64,000 bases of DNA. It comes from Shewanella olleyana. Its GTDB lineage: Bacteria > Pseudomonadota > Gammaproteobacteria > Enterobacterales > Shewanellaceae. How positions within the stretch are numbered: position 1 is the first letter of the stretch; each line of letters begins with the position of its first letter. The stretch lies in assembly GCF_023283825.1 (NCBI RefSeq), contig NZ_JAKILD010000021.1:30451-94450 (forward strand), read 5' to 3'. The translations under genes and the position numbers were made by a program. Of the stretch, positions 8,940 through 17,942 are shown in pieces. The notes under the pieces are model-generated. The model saw only the letters and a list, made by a program, of their open reading frames with translations. It did not search any database and had not been told where the DNA came from.

Positions 8940-9443
8940 TTATTCTCTGATCAGCTTTTTAATCGCAGCGGCATATTTTTTCTCGTAACCGTCTTGGTAT
9001 CCAAGAAACACATATCGCACTTTGCCATCACGGTCGACAATCACTGTGGTTGGCATGGCTTTTACATCGTAGGTTTCAGAAAGGGAGTTGGTTTCATCAA
9101 AAAATATATCGAAACTTAAATTAAGATCGGCGAGGAAATCCTTACCAGCTTGGTTCTCTTGTTCAACGTTAACTCCCCAAACCGCGACACCTAAGTCTTG
9201 ATAGTTATCCTCAAGTTTTTGCAATACAGGCATCTCTTTACGGCATGGCCCACACCAAGAGGCCCAAAAGTTAATTAAAATGATATTGCCGCGCTGCTCA
9301 GATAGTTTAAGGTTTTCACCTTGCATATTCTTGAGCGTAAAATCAGGTGCCATGTCTCCTTCTGACAATGCGTGGGCTTGTATCGACACGCTCAGGGCTA
9401 AGAAGGTGCATAAGGCGATAAACCAGCGCTTTGAAAACATCAT
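8940..9443 (-). CDS. TlpA/ResA-like periplasmic thioredoxin
   Basis: A signal peptide (FIALCTFLALSVSIQAHA) is followed by a thioredoxin fold with the active site WASWCGPC (Cys about 64 and 67) and a later AMPTTVIVDRDG containing the cis-proline. This is the TlpA/ResA/CcmG type, which reduces disulfides in exported proteins, often apocytochromes. I chose the ATG at 9443, behind AAAGGAT. The frame remains open upstream to 9518, but that would add a charged leader. It lies between the barrel-protein genes and the Cys-tailed mini-lipoprotein, and in an operon that starts with a CxxCH lipoprotein, so it probably serves cysteine pairs made by its own operon. Electron donor not identified. Confidence 0.85.
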   Translation of the reverse strand: MMFSKRWFIALCTFLALSVSIQAHALSEGDMAPDFTLKNMQGENLKLSEQRGNIILINFWASWCGPCRKEMPVLQKLEDNYQDLGVAVWGVNVEQENQAGKDFLADLNLSFDIFFDETNSLSETYDVKAMPTTVIVDRDGKVRYVFLGYQDGYEKKYAAAIKKLIRE

Positions 9444-9539
9444 TGATAATCCTTTATTATGTTTTTTATTTCGTTTTTGATGATTTAGTCTGCCGTCGAT
9501 GGCGAGACTTTTACGCATTTAGGGAGTGTTAATGCACCC

Positions 9540-10211
9540 CTAAAAATAAACTGCAATACCCGTCGCAAACGTTAAGTTATGGGTGGTTTTTGATGAACCG
9601 GTAATTTGAGTGTCAAAGATGTAGTCGCTCATGGCTAAATCCCATGCGACCCAATCATTTAAAAACACTCGATAATTAGCGGTTAAATTAACTGTAAATT
9701 GTTCATCGCCAGCAAATTCTGTGCTGCCACCGCCCAGTTCGAAAGAGAACACGCTGTTAAACACTAAGTCTTCACTGAAAAATATTTCACCAGGCAAAAA
9801 GTTATAGCCAATGTTCAATCCGTAATAGCTCATTTCGCGTTCTTCATCGGTCAGAAGGGGCGCGGTATTGGCAAGCTTTTCGAAACTAGTGTCTCCACCT
9901 TCAGCAACAGCGTAACGGGCTTTAACATAAAAGTGTTCACTGATGTGATACCCAAGGTGTGCACTTATCCAAGGACTATTTTCAAAGTCTTCAATCGACA
10001 TTAAGCCGCCTTGAATGCCTACTTCAAAGTTCTCAGTATCAAGTACATCATCAAGCACTTCTCGGCGCTCAACGTCGGCTTTTACGCCAACACTTGCCTG
10101 TGAATCAGCAGCCATTACGCCTGTACTCAAGTTAACCCCAAGGGCTAAAAGGCTTATCGTTGATAGGCTTTTGAGCGCGGTTTTAGCACGGTTTGTTATT
10201 ATTGTTTTCAT
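9540..10211 (-). CDS. outer-membrane beta-barrel domain protein (first of a pair)
   Basis: A signal peptide (SLLALGVNLSTGVMA) is followed by a short Val/Asp-rich segment (VERREVLDDVLDTENFEVG) and an eight-strand-sized barrel of about 165 residues ending ...ATGIAVYF. The strands FEVGIQGGLMSIEDF and FYVKARYAVAEG match the small barrel domain found repeatedly in Myxococcus and in some gammaproteobacterial envelope loci. The ATG at 10211 is chosen because AAGGTAGCA precedes it; an in-frame ATG at 10223 lacks such a site. The next gene upstream encodes a related barrel behind an SH3 domain, so the two probably work as a pair, as GltA and GltB do in Myxococcus (inference). Confidence 0.7.
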   Translation of the reverse strand: MKTIITNRAKTALKSLSTISLLALGVNLSTGVMAADSQASVGVKADVERREVLDDVLDTENFEVGIQGGLMSIEDFENSPWISAHLGYHISEHFYVKARYAVAEGGDTSFEKLANTAPLLTDEEREMSYYGLNIGYNFLPGEIFFSEDLVFNSVFSFELGGGSTEFAGDEQFTVNLTANYRVFLNDWVAWDLAMSDYIFDTQITGSSKTTHNLTFATGIAVYF

Positions 10212-10250
10212 TGCTACCTTCATGACGACTTTGATGTTCCGTTAATGGGG

Positions 10251-11012
10251 TTAGAAAAATACGCTAAAGCCTACTTTCCAAGATTGAAGTTGTTCGTTTT
10301 CATCTCGGTCGGTTAATGCCAACGAAAATTTATATTCAGCACGTAAAATAAAGTTACGGGCGAAGTGATATTTAATACCTGCTGCAGCGCTCATTAAGGT
10401 GCTTTCTCGTGATTCAGAGTCGGCGATAACGCTATGGGGCTTAGTGTTGATAATGCCGCCGCCCACACCTAAGTAAGGGCTAATGAGTAAATCAGGAAAA
10501 GGGTGGCTGATGAGCATGGCTTCAAATAAATCACTGTCGGAAATACTGCCAAGTGCTTTACCTGCTGACAGTTCGGCAGTAAACACTGGGGTGAATACAT
10601 ATCCAAATTGAAGTTGATAGAAATTAGCGCCTTCAAGGTCGCCGTACATAACGCCGGCTTCCCAATCTCGTTGCAGGTAGGCTTCGGTTCCTATCACTTG
10701 TTGATTGACAGCTTCACCATGCTGGCTAAAGCCCAGTAAGTCATCTTCATGGAACCAGCCTTCAATACCGCGCTTATCTCGAACTTTTAACCATGAGGTG
10801 CGTTTAAGTAATACGCTAACTTGTTCATTTTGCTCGACCACATGCACCACGGGATAACCCGCACTCGGACCAGAGTGGAGTTCAATAAAAGGCACGTCGA
10901 TGGTTAATTTAGCCGCCGCAGATTCTGCCAGAGCTAGATTCGGATTCAATAATGTCAGGCAAAGTAAGGCACCTGATAACACAGTGTTGAATATGTGGCG
11001 ATAATTAAGCAT
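10251..11012 (-). CDS. SH3-domain protein with C-terminal outer-membrane barrel
   Basis: A signal peptide (MLNYRHIFNTVLSGALLCL, cleavage after LALA) leads into a bacterial SH3 domain at about residues 36-95 (VPFIELHSGPSAGYPVV, then WLKVRDKRGIEGWFHEDDLLG). Bacterial SH3 domains often bind peptidoglycan or peptides. A barrel domain follows from about 115 to 253 (YGDLEGANFYQLQFGYVF and later YKFSLALTDRDENE), ending ...KVGFSVFF. AAGGAAGCC precedes the ATG. The layout suggests an outer-membrane protein that contacts the cell wall or an internal partner. It is 27-40 bases from the sister barrel gene and 48 bases after the CxxCH lipoprotein gene. Confidence 0.75.
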   Translation of the reverse strand: MLNYRHIFNTVLSGALLCLTLLNPNLALAESAAAKLTIDVPFIELHSGPSAGYPVVHVVEQNEQVSVLLKRTSWLKVRDKRGIEGWFHEDDLLGFSQHGEAVNQQVIGTEAYLQRDWEAGVMYGDLEGANFYQLQFGYVFTPVFTAELSAGKALGSISDSDLFEAMLISHPFPDLLISPYLGVGGGIINTKPHSVIADSESRESTLMSAAAGIKYHFARNFILRAEYKFSLALTDRDENEQLQSWKVGFSVFF

Positions 11013-11060
11013 GGCTTCCTTGTTGTAACATCATCAATCCCTGTTTGTTTAGCTCTAAAG

Positions 11061-13772
11061 TTAATCCTGAGAGTAAAATGGCGTGTTGTAATACTGAGCG
11101 CCAATATCTATCCACTCACTTAATAGCTTAAGTTCATCTGCTGTCAGCATATTTTGATGGGTTTCGTTGTTCATGGTGTCAAAAAAGTTAGCGCTGGCTC
11201 TGGCACTATTGGTCGACATAATGGCTGGCACATTCACTGTGGTCATCACAGGAATTGGATTACCTTCTGCGTCGAGTATCAGTTCGCCTTCAGCATCAAC
11301 TTGATAAACAATATTGCCGTCTGCATCGAGCACAACGACGAGTTTGTCGACGATGATGCCGTCAATCTCTTCTTGTTCAACATCATTGAAAAATAATTCT
11401 CGATAGCTGGTGAGATGGGCGACTTGATCTATTGACGGAGTTGCCAGTAACTCAAGTTGCCCCGCTGGTACTTGAGCAAGGTTATTATCATCGACAATGT
11501 TGTGGCAGCTTGTACAAGTGTTGTCGGCAAGGACTTCTAAAGTGACCTCATCGATTGCAAGACGCTGCAAATCCCAAATTGGCTGGATATGCTCGACGTA
11601 ATTGATTTGAATACGGCAATAGGTATTCCAATTATTAAAGCATTCGCTGCCATTGGGCGCTGGGGTTTGCAGGTTTTCGTAGGCAATATTTACGCTGTTG
11701 TTAACAGCCGAAATATCAGGGTTGGTCCAACGGTCTTGGTAATCTAAGCTTGATGTTAACTCAGCGATACCATTGACCATGGCGTCAGCTTGCGCCATCG
11801 TTTGGCCTTGAATTGGAATGATATTTTGACTGGCGTTAGGGAAGGCTGAGCCGCCGATGGCACCTGAATTAATACTGTCTGCTTGAGCAGCATATCGGCC
11901 ATGGGGTAATTGACTGTTTGCAGTATGACAACCAGTACATTGCAGGGTTTCACCCGCTTTTAAACTTATCCACTGGCTGTGACGTCCGCCAATTCGCTGG
12001 CCGTTAATATCAAGCACACTAATGGCTAAAGGGATATTAGCGGGGACTTTAATTTTTACTGAACCGTCTGGCTGAATCGGCGTGTAGCCAATGATTTCGC
12101 GCATGAGCTGATTGCGGCTTCGACCAAAATCAGTATTAGCAATATCTCTTACTTCATCAGATGGCATGGGTACGCCGCGGACAACTTTCAAAAAGCGTGC
12201 GGGTAGCTCGCTTGCTGGTGTTAAGGAAGGATCGCTTAATTGAGCAATTCCACCAAGATTACTGCTGCTGTATTGGCCATCGAAATCGTAAACGCTGCGA
12301 ATATGAATCGCTGCGGCAAGTTCTTCATGTAATTGAGGGTCAAGTTCATTACCAATGACTTTATCCGCAATAAAGGTTTTAGGTTGTGAAGAAGGTTGCA
12401 TCACCAATGCTTCTGTAATGACTTTACCTACTTCACTGTCGGCCACTAATTGCTGAGTGCCGTCGGCATCATTCAGTAACCATAGTTCATACAAAGGCTC
12501 GGCAAGTTCAAGGGTTTGATCTAATAACTGCTCGTCGGTTAACTGACCACAGGCACGGATTTGCTCTTCAACCACCACCCGACATAAATCCCAGCTCAGC
12601 AAATAGCGCTGGCTATTATCGGGTAACGGGTAAAGGTGAGTTAATCGACCAGAAGGAGAGAGTGCATTAGAAAAGTTAAAATTAAAGTCAAAGCTCATCT
12701 CTAAGTCATTAATGGCGTTATCGTTGGCGCCAGATTGCGCTGTGGCTTGTTGGTTATCAGTGAACTCTTCAATATTGATGACCACAGGACGTTTTTGATA
12801 ACTCATGTCATCTTGTGATGACAGTAAAACTAATATTTCACCATTGGGAAGTTGTTGCGGCTTGATAAACTCAATGAGCTCGCTTTGTTCGTCAAAATCC
12901 ACTTGATGCGAATGCCAACCAAACATCAGTTGATTGTCAGTCCCATCGGGATTCATTTGGTATAAGTTAATGCCTTTATTTCCACCCATGTTATCCCAGC
13001 GGCTATAAAGAATTTGACCGTTCTGCAGAACTAATGGGTAAAAATCATGGCTTAAATTAAAACTCAGCTGTTCTATGCCCGTTCCATCGGGGTTCATCAG
13101 ATGAATATTGAAAGCCTCAGTATCGCGGCTTTCATCAAGCGCAGTGTATTGTGGCTTACCTTCATCTAACAATATGGCGCGAGATAAACGCTGGCGAGTT
13201 GATGCAAATACAATCCGACCATCAGGTAAGAATGATGCCATTAAGTCATCACCTTGAGCTGCCGTAGTATCGCTAGTGATAACCCGCTCAAGGGTTTGGC
13301 TAGCTAACTGGTAACGCCAAATGTTCCAACTAGGTTGCTCCATCTCATCTACACCTTCAATTTCAGGTGCACGAATTGACACTAAAAATTGTTGGCCATC
13401 ATCAGAGACAGATAGGTCTCGAATATCGATGCGTTGAACAGTTTCAGGATCGGCGTCTTCGCCTAACAAGTCAGCGAATAGTTCAGCGGTAATATTGGTG
13501 ACAGGGGAGTCGGTAAAGGCATTACGCTTTACAAATAGTTGTGCACCCGGGTTGAATTGGGCTGGATTTCTGGACTCGAAGCTGGCGCCTTGGGGATCGT
13601 CATCATCCGCCTGGACTATCAAATCACGTTGAATATAAACGACAGGGTATTCGACCAAGACAGGATCGGGTTGTTCATCTTTGATGGCAGTGTCGGTGTT
13701 GCAACCAGAAAGAAGAACAAAGGCCAGCAAAGCTTTACAGCCTAAAGCATTAGAGCCTACGAATGGCCTCAT
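11061..13772 (-). CDS. two-CxxCH lipoprotein with beta-propeller-like domain (HzsA-related type)
   Basis: This 903-residue protein has a lipobox (FVLLSGCNTD). The N-terminal half carries propeller-type motifs such as FLPDGRIVFASTRQR, MNPDGTGIEQLSFN and QILYSRWDNMGG, as in TolB-like and hydrazine-synthase-alpha-like folds. Two CxxCH sites, CTGCH near residue 610 and CTSCH near residue 750, predict two c-type haems. Between them is a conserved-looking segment CFNNWNTYCRIQINYVEHIQPIWD. AAGGG precedes the ATG. It is the first gene of the minus-strand operon and diverges from further CxxCH genes at 14028. Resemblance to HzsA-related proteins is from recalled motif character, not a search. No substrate can be assigned. 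Confidence 0.65.
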   Translation of the reverse strand: MRPFVGSNALGCKALLAFVLLSGCNTDTAIKDEQPDPVLVEYPVVYIQRDLIVQADDDDPQGASFESRNPAQFNPGAQLFVKRNAFTDSPVTNITAELFADLLGEDADPETVQRIDIRDLSVSDDGQQFLVSIRAPEIEGVDEMEQPSWNIWRYQLASQTLERVITSDTTAAQGDDLMASFLPDGRIVFASTRQRLSRAILLDEGKPQYTALDESRDTEAFNIHLMNPDGTGIEQLSFNLSHDFYPLVLQNGQILYSRWDNMGGNKGINLYQMNPDGTDNQLMFGWHSHQVDFDEQSELIEFIKPQQLPNGEILVLLSSQDDMSYQKRPVVINIEEFTDNQQATAQSGANDNAINDLEMSFDFNFNFSNALSPSGRLTHLYPLPDNSQRYLLSWDLCRVVVEEQIRACGQLTDEQLLDQTLELAEPLYELWLLNDADGTQQLVADSEVGKVITEALVMQPSSQPKTFIADKVIGNELDPQLHEELAAAIHIRSVYDFDGQYSSSNLGGIAQLSDPSLTPASELPARFLKVVRGVPMPSDEVRDIANTDFGRSRNQLMREIIGYTPIQPDGSVKIKVPANIPLAISVLDINGQRIGGRHSQWISLKAGETLQCTGCHTANSQLPHGRYAAQADSINSGAIGGSAFPNASQNIIPIQGQTMAQADAMVNGIAELTSSLDYQDRWTNPDISAVNNSVNIAYENLQTPAPNGSECFNNWNTYCRIQINYVEHIQPIWDLQRLAIDEVTLEVLADNTCTSCHNIVDDNNLAQVPAGQLELLATPSIDQVAHLTSYRELFFNDVEQEEIDGIIVDKLVVVLDADGNIVYQVDAEGELILDAEGNPIPVMTTVNVPAIMSTNSARASANFFDTMNNETHQNMLTADELKLLSEWIDIGAQYYNTPFYSQD

Positions 13773-14027
13773 TTATTACCCTTAATATATAATTGTTATT
13801 ATTGTTATTGTTACATAGTAAAAATGTAATAACTCTTGACATTATTGCCCCCTAGCCCCAGTGTTTCAATACTTTTTAGCAAATTTTATTTTGCCAAGTA
13901 AAAAAATAAAGTTAACAAAATAAAAACAATAAGCTTTATGATTTTAGAATTACCGATCATTGTCTGTGTTTTTATCCCTTTGCTATATAAAGCATTTGTT
14001 AGCTAAAAATATTGACAAGGAGACAGT
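13773..14027. promoter_or_regulatory. divergent promoter region between the two redox operons
   Basis: This 255-bp AT-rich gap separates two outward-reading gene sets that both begin with CxxCH proteins, so it should carry both promoters. It has a run of TTATTG-like repeats near 13790-13812 and a TTGACA at 13838-13843. A plausible plus-strand -10 (TATATAA) lies at 13984-13990, before the AAGGAG site of the gene at 14028. Exact promoters are not proven. Confidence 0.45.
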
Positions 14028-15299
14028 ATGAAGGGGCAACTTTGTACGCAAAAAAGTCGGCATTTTTCTAGTAGTTTTAGTGAGCATTCGCAGCGTTGCA
14101 GTCGTGTTTTTAAGCTTGTTGCATTAGGTGGGGTGGCTGTTTTTTCAGCAATCAGCTCAGCAGGAACCCTCGAACAAGCAAAACAGTTACATGACCGAAT
14201 TGCAGGAGTGCCAGCCTCTGAGCAAACCCTCAATAATATAGCTGCATTACTCAGTGACAGTAAGCCAATTGAAGCCGCTTACTTAGCCATGGAAAACCCT
14301 GCTTTTTATTCAACTACCCTCAAATTATTTGCCACGCCTTGGACCAATATTGATCAAGATAGCTTTGCGCCGCTAAATGATTACAGCGCCACAGTGATAG
14401 GTGCGGTAAGAGATGACGTAGACTTTAGGCAGTTATTACAGGCTGATATGGTTTACGTAGGTGACAATAGTCTTAACCTTCCAGCATATAGCACCAGTAA
14501 TAACCAGCATTACCAAGCACTAGAAGATCAGTTCATTGATTTAAAAGATGGATTAGAGCGCACCAGTCAGTCTAGCTTAAATGGCTTGCCAAGCGATGCG
14601 ACTGCAGGTGTGCTAACAAGTCGAGCGGCAGCAAAAGCCTTCTTTTATTTAGGCACAAATCGCGCCATGGTCCGTTTTACCTTAATGAACCATTTGTGTA
14701 CCGATTTAGAACCGCTTAAAGACAATACCCGTTCACCCGATAGGATCCGTCAAGATGTCAGTCGTAGCCCTGGCGGCGATAGTCGCTTGTTTATTAATAA
14801 CTGTTTAGCGTGTCACAGTGGCATGGACCCATTGGCGCAGGCGTTTGCATTTTATCAGTATGATTTTAATGTCGAAGCCGATCCCGATGGCGACAGTGGT
14901 GCGATTGCTTACAATCAAAATGGTCAAGTTGACCCTGATACTGGCACCCGAGTGCAAGGCAAATATCACATCAACTCGACCAGCTTTCCCTATGGTTATG
15001 TCACTGAAGATGATGAGTGGAATAACTATTGGCGTGAAGGAGTTAACCAAAAGCTAGGTTGGGATCAAAGTCTAGATGGTAAAGGTTTTGGAGCAAAATC
15101 CTTAGGTGAAGAGTTTGCTAATAGCCAAACTTTTGCTCAATGCCAAGTTAAGAAAGTGTTTAAAACTGTGTGCTTACGAGATGCTGAATCGAATGATGAT
15201 CTTTCTCAAATAGCTGCCACCACTGAATCTTTCAAACAAAATTCCTATCAACTTAAGCGGGTATTCGCTGAAGTTGGCAATTACTGTATGGGAGAATAA
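14028..15299 (+). CDS. exported single-CxxCH protein (DUF1588/DUF1592-like character)
   Basis: The 423-residue protein starts behind AAGGAG with a 30-residue polar leader and then a signal peptide (LVALGGVAVFSAISSAG). The CxxCH motif is CLACHSGMDPLAQAFAFY near residue 259. Upstream is SRAAAKAFFYLGTNRAMVRFT and downstream a Cys-containing C-terminus (FAQCQVKKVFKTVC ... YCMGE). The sequence CxxCHSGMDPLAQAF with following Phe/Tyr resembles the cytochrome-like families that planctomycetes encode next to DUF1501 proteins, and a DUF1501-like gene does lie three genes on. It probably binds one c-type haem in the periplasm. The next gene starts 2 bases after its stop, so they form an operon. Confidence 0.65.
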   Translation: MKGQLCTQKSRHFSSSFSEHSQRCSRVFKLVALGGVAVFSAISSAGTLEQAKQLHDRIAGVPASEQTLNNIAALLSDSKPIEAAYLAMENPAFYSTTLKLFATPWTNIDQDSFAPLNDYSATVIGAVRDDVDFRQLLQADMVYVGDNSLNLPAYSTSNNQHYQALEDQFIDLKDGLERTSQSSLNGLPSDATAGVLTSRAAAKAFFYLGTNRAMVRFTLMNHLCTDLEPLKDNTRSPDRIRQDVSRSPGGDSRLFINNCLACHSGMDPLAQAFAFYQYDFNVEADPDGDSGAIAYNQNGQVDPDTGTRVQGKYHINSTSFPYGYVTEDDEWNNYWREGVNQKLGWDQSLDGKGFGAKSLGEEFANSQTFAQCQVKKVFKTVCLRDAESNDDLSQIAATTESFKQNSYQLKRVFAEVGNYCMGE

Positions 15300-15301
15300 C
15301 G

Positions 15302-17746
15302 GTGAAACTTACTCATAAAAAGCTATCGCTATTCTCAGTTTTAACCCTGTCACTGGTATTAACTGCCTGTGGCGGTGGCGATGTAGAAAGTAACCCTCCT
15401 CAGCAGCAAGATCCTGACTCTGATGTTTACACAGGGCCTGCGCCTGCCACCGAAGATATTCAAAAATATAAGGTGTCATTGTGGGATAACATTTCAGGTC
15501 AAAATCGCTGTGGTGCTTGTCATACAGAAGGCAATCAAGCGCCGTACTTTGCTAGCCGCGAAGATGTTAATGATGCTTATGCTGCAACCAATCCATTGGT
15601 GGATTTAGCTGATCCTGCTGCTTCACGTTTAGTTGAAAAAGTTGCTGGTGGTCATAACTGCTGGTTAGACAGTGATAGCGCCTGTGGCGAAACCATGACC
15701 TCGTGGATAAAATTATGGTCGGATGAACGAGTTAGCAGTGCCAATACCATTGAATTGACTGCGCCAGTTATTCGGGAGCCTGGTTCAAGTAAAAGCTTCC
15801 CTGATGATAGCGGTTTATTTTCTCAACATGTTTATCCTATTGTTAGTCAGTACTGCGCTGATTGTCATAACGAAGGAGCGACTTTCGCTCAGTCCCCATT
15901 TTTTGCCAGTAACGATATTACTCAAGCTTACGAGTCAGCTAAAAATGTCATCAACATCGATGAGCCTGCGCAGTCACGTTTGGTCGTGCGCTTAGGTAGC
16001 GAGTTCCATAACTGTTGGACTAATTGCCAAGAAAACAGTAATGAAATGTTGGCAGCGATTACAGCCATGAGTGATGCCATTGAACTTGATGAAATATCGC
16101 CTGAGATGGTGGTATCTAAATCCTTAAGGCTGACAGACGGGATAACGGCTTCAAGTGGCGGTCGATTTGAAACTGACGTTATTGCGCTTTATCAATTTAA
16201 AACCGGTGAAGGGACAACGGCATACGATACTTCTGGTATCGCACCTGAAGCTAACTTATCACTGACTGGTGATGTTGAATGGCTTGGCAGTTGGGGCTTA
16301 TCGTTTACTAACGGCAAAGCACAAGCGAGCACAGCGAACAGTAAAAAACTGCACGACTTAATCACCTCAACAGGTGAGTTTTCTATTGAAGCTTGGGTTA
16401 CCCCAAATAATGTGACTCAAGAAGGCCCTGCAAGAATCATCACTTATTCAGCTGGTGATGATGCCCGTAACTTCACTTTAGGTCAGACCCAATATAACTA
16501 TGACTTTATGCTGCGAACCGAAAGCTCAAGTGTTAATGGTGAGCCTTCATTAAGTACGCCTGATGCAGATGAAGTGCTGCAAGCGACGCTACAGCATGTG
16601 GTGCTAACCTATAACGCCACAGAAGGTCGTCGTATATACGTTAACGGCAATTTAATCGAAGTGGTTGATGAAGACATTGCCCCGCTGGCCTCGTGGGACG
16701 ACAGTTTCGCATTGATTTTAGGTCGTGAAGCATCGAATCAGCATGTATGGCAAGGCGATATTCGACTACTCGCCATTTATAACCGCGTATTAGAACAAGA
16801 GCAGATTAGCCAAAATTATGATGTTGGCGTCGGTGAGAAATTCTTCTTACTTTTCTCGGTCAGTCATTTAATTGATTTGCCTGAAACATACGTGATGTTT
16901 GAGGTAAGCCAGTTCGATAATTATAGCTACTTATTTACGGGCGCTTCGTTAGTGAATATTGATGGTACCCCAGTATCTGAACCATTCGATATGCGCTCTA
17001 TTCGCATTGGCATGAATGGTAAAGAAAGCGCTCAAGGTCAGGCATATTCAAATATCGACTTATCCATTACCAGTGGCCAAGCATTAGCTGAACCAATGCC
17101 GTTATCAGCGTTAGGCACGATTATCGGCCTTGAAAAAGGCGCAAGTCAGGATGAGTTCTTTTTAACTTTCGAGCAAATCGGCGAGCATATCAATGTGGTA
17201 GTTCCGGGTGTCATTGTCACCCCTGATGAGTTACCAGCAACTACTGAAACTGCCCATATCGGTTTGCGAAATTTTGCTGAAATTAACCACTCCATGAGTG
17301 TGCTCACTGGTGTTGCGCAAGATACTGCCAAAGTGTTCACGACTTATGATTTGGTTAAGCGCCAACTGCCGAGTATTGAAAATATCGACACCTTTATTTC
17401 AGCGCAGCAGATGGGTGTGACTCAGCTTGCTATCGCATATTGTGATGTCGCTATCGATGATGACGATATTCGCAGTAACTGGTTCCCAAGTATCGATTTC
17501 ACTCAAGCGCCAGCAGATGCACTCAGTGCCAGTAACCGAGCTGATTTTTTAAACCCATTAATTAGCCAGTTAATGCCGCTGAGTTTATCGACCCAACCTG
17601 ACAGTGCATTGGTGTATGGCGAACTTGATTCCTTGGTCACTAACTTGTCAGTGTGCGGCACCAATTGCGACCCTGAACGAACTCAGACCATTGCTAAAGC
17701 ATCGTGTGCGGCAGTATTAGCCAGTGCCGTTATGCTGATCCAATAG
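15302..17746 (+). CDS. lipoprotein with duplicated CxxCH modules and a LamG-like domain
   Basis: The GTG start lies behind GGGAG and begins a lipoprotein signal (LVLTACGGGD). Two related modules follow: CGACH at about residue 70 with HNCW some 45 residues later, and CADCH at about 184 with another HNCW. Between the CxxCH and HNCW of each module lies an alignable stretch (LADPAASRLV versus IDEPAQSRLV). Each module probably binds one haem c. A LamG/concanavalin-like domain spans about residues 290-505 (FSIEAWVTPNNVTQ, RRIYVNGNLIEV, ILGREASNQHVWQGDIRLLAIYNR), suggesting carbohydrate or surface binding. The last 300 residues are not recognised. It sits 2 bases after the upstream CxxCH gene and should be co-transcribed. 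Confidence 0.65.
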   Translation: MKLTHKKLSLFSVLTLSLVLTACGGGDVESNPPQQQDPDSDVYTGPAPATEDIQKYKVSLWDNISGQNRCGACHTEGNQAPYFASREDVNDAYAATNPLVDLADPAASRLVEKVAGGHNCWLDSDSACGETMTSWIKLWSDERVSSANTIELTAPVIREPGSSKSFPDDSGLFSQHVYPIVSQYCADCHNEGATFAQSPFFASNDITQAYESAKNVINIDEPAQSRLVVRLGSEFHNCWTNCQENSNEMLAAITAMSDAIELDEISPEMVVSKSLRLTDGITASSGGRFETDVIALYQFKTGEGTTAYDTSGIAPEANLSLTGDVEWLGSWGLSFTNGKAQASTANSKKLHDLITSTGEFSIEAWVTPNNVTQEGPARIITYSAGDDARNFTLGQTQYNYDFMLRTESSSVNGEPSLSTPDADEVLQATLQHVVLTYNATEGRRIYVNGNLIEVVDEDIAPLASWDDSFALILGREASNQHVWQGDIRLLAIYNRVLEQEQISQNYDVGVGEKFFLLFSVSHLIDLPETYVMFEVSQFDNYSYLFTGASLVNIDGTPVSEPFDMRSIRIGMNGKESAQGQAYSNIDLSITSGQALAEPMPLSALGTIIGLEKGASQDEFFLTFEQIGEHINVVVPGVIVTPDELPATTETAHIGLRNFAEINHSMSVLTGVAQDTAKVFTTYDLVKRQLPSIENIDTFISAQQMGVTQLAIAYCDVAIDDDDIRSNWFPSIDFTQAPADALSASNRADFLNPLISQLMPLSLSTQPDSALVYGELDSLVTNLSVCGTNCDPERTQTIAKASCAAVLASAVMLIQ

Positions 17747-17756
17747 GAGACTGATA

Positions 17757-17942
17757 ATGACTAATCAAATCGATATGACTCCCTTGGCAATCATGAGCAA
17801 GACTCAATTAACGGCTTTGGTTTGTAATCAAATAAATGCTCATTCTTATGCTCAGAGCCTCAGTACTAAGCGCCTGAGTGAGAAAAGACCCAACAAAGTA
17901 AGTGTGATTAAAAACAGTATGAAAGGACTTCAACATGACTAA
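17757..17942 (+). CDS. possible small protein (61 aa) filling the operon gap
   Basis: An ATG with an AGGAG site 6-7 bases upstream opens a 61-residue frame that exactly bridges two co-oriented genes. Its TAA overlaps the start of the following Tat-exported protein (ATGACTAA). The product is polar with no signal peptide, membrane segment or known motif (it starts MTNQIDMTPLAIMSKTQL). Spacing and ribosome-binding site argue for translation. Lack of any recognisable feature argues that it could instead be a coupling leader. Confidence 0.4.
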   Translation: MTNQIDMTPLAIMSKTQLTALVCNQINAHSYAQSLSTKRLSEKRPNKVSVIKNSMKGLQHD

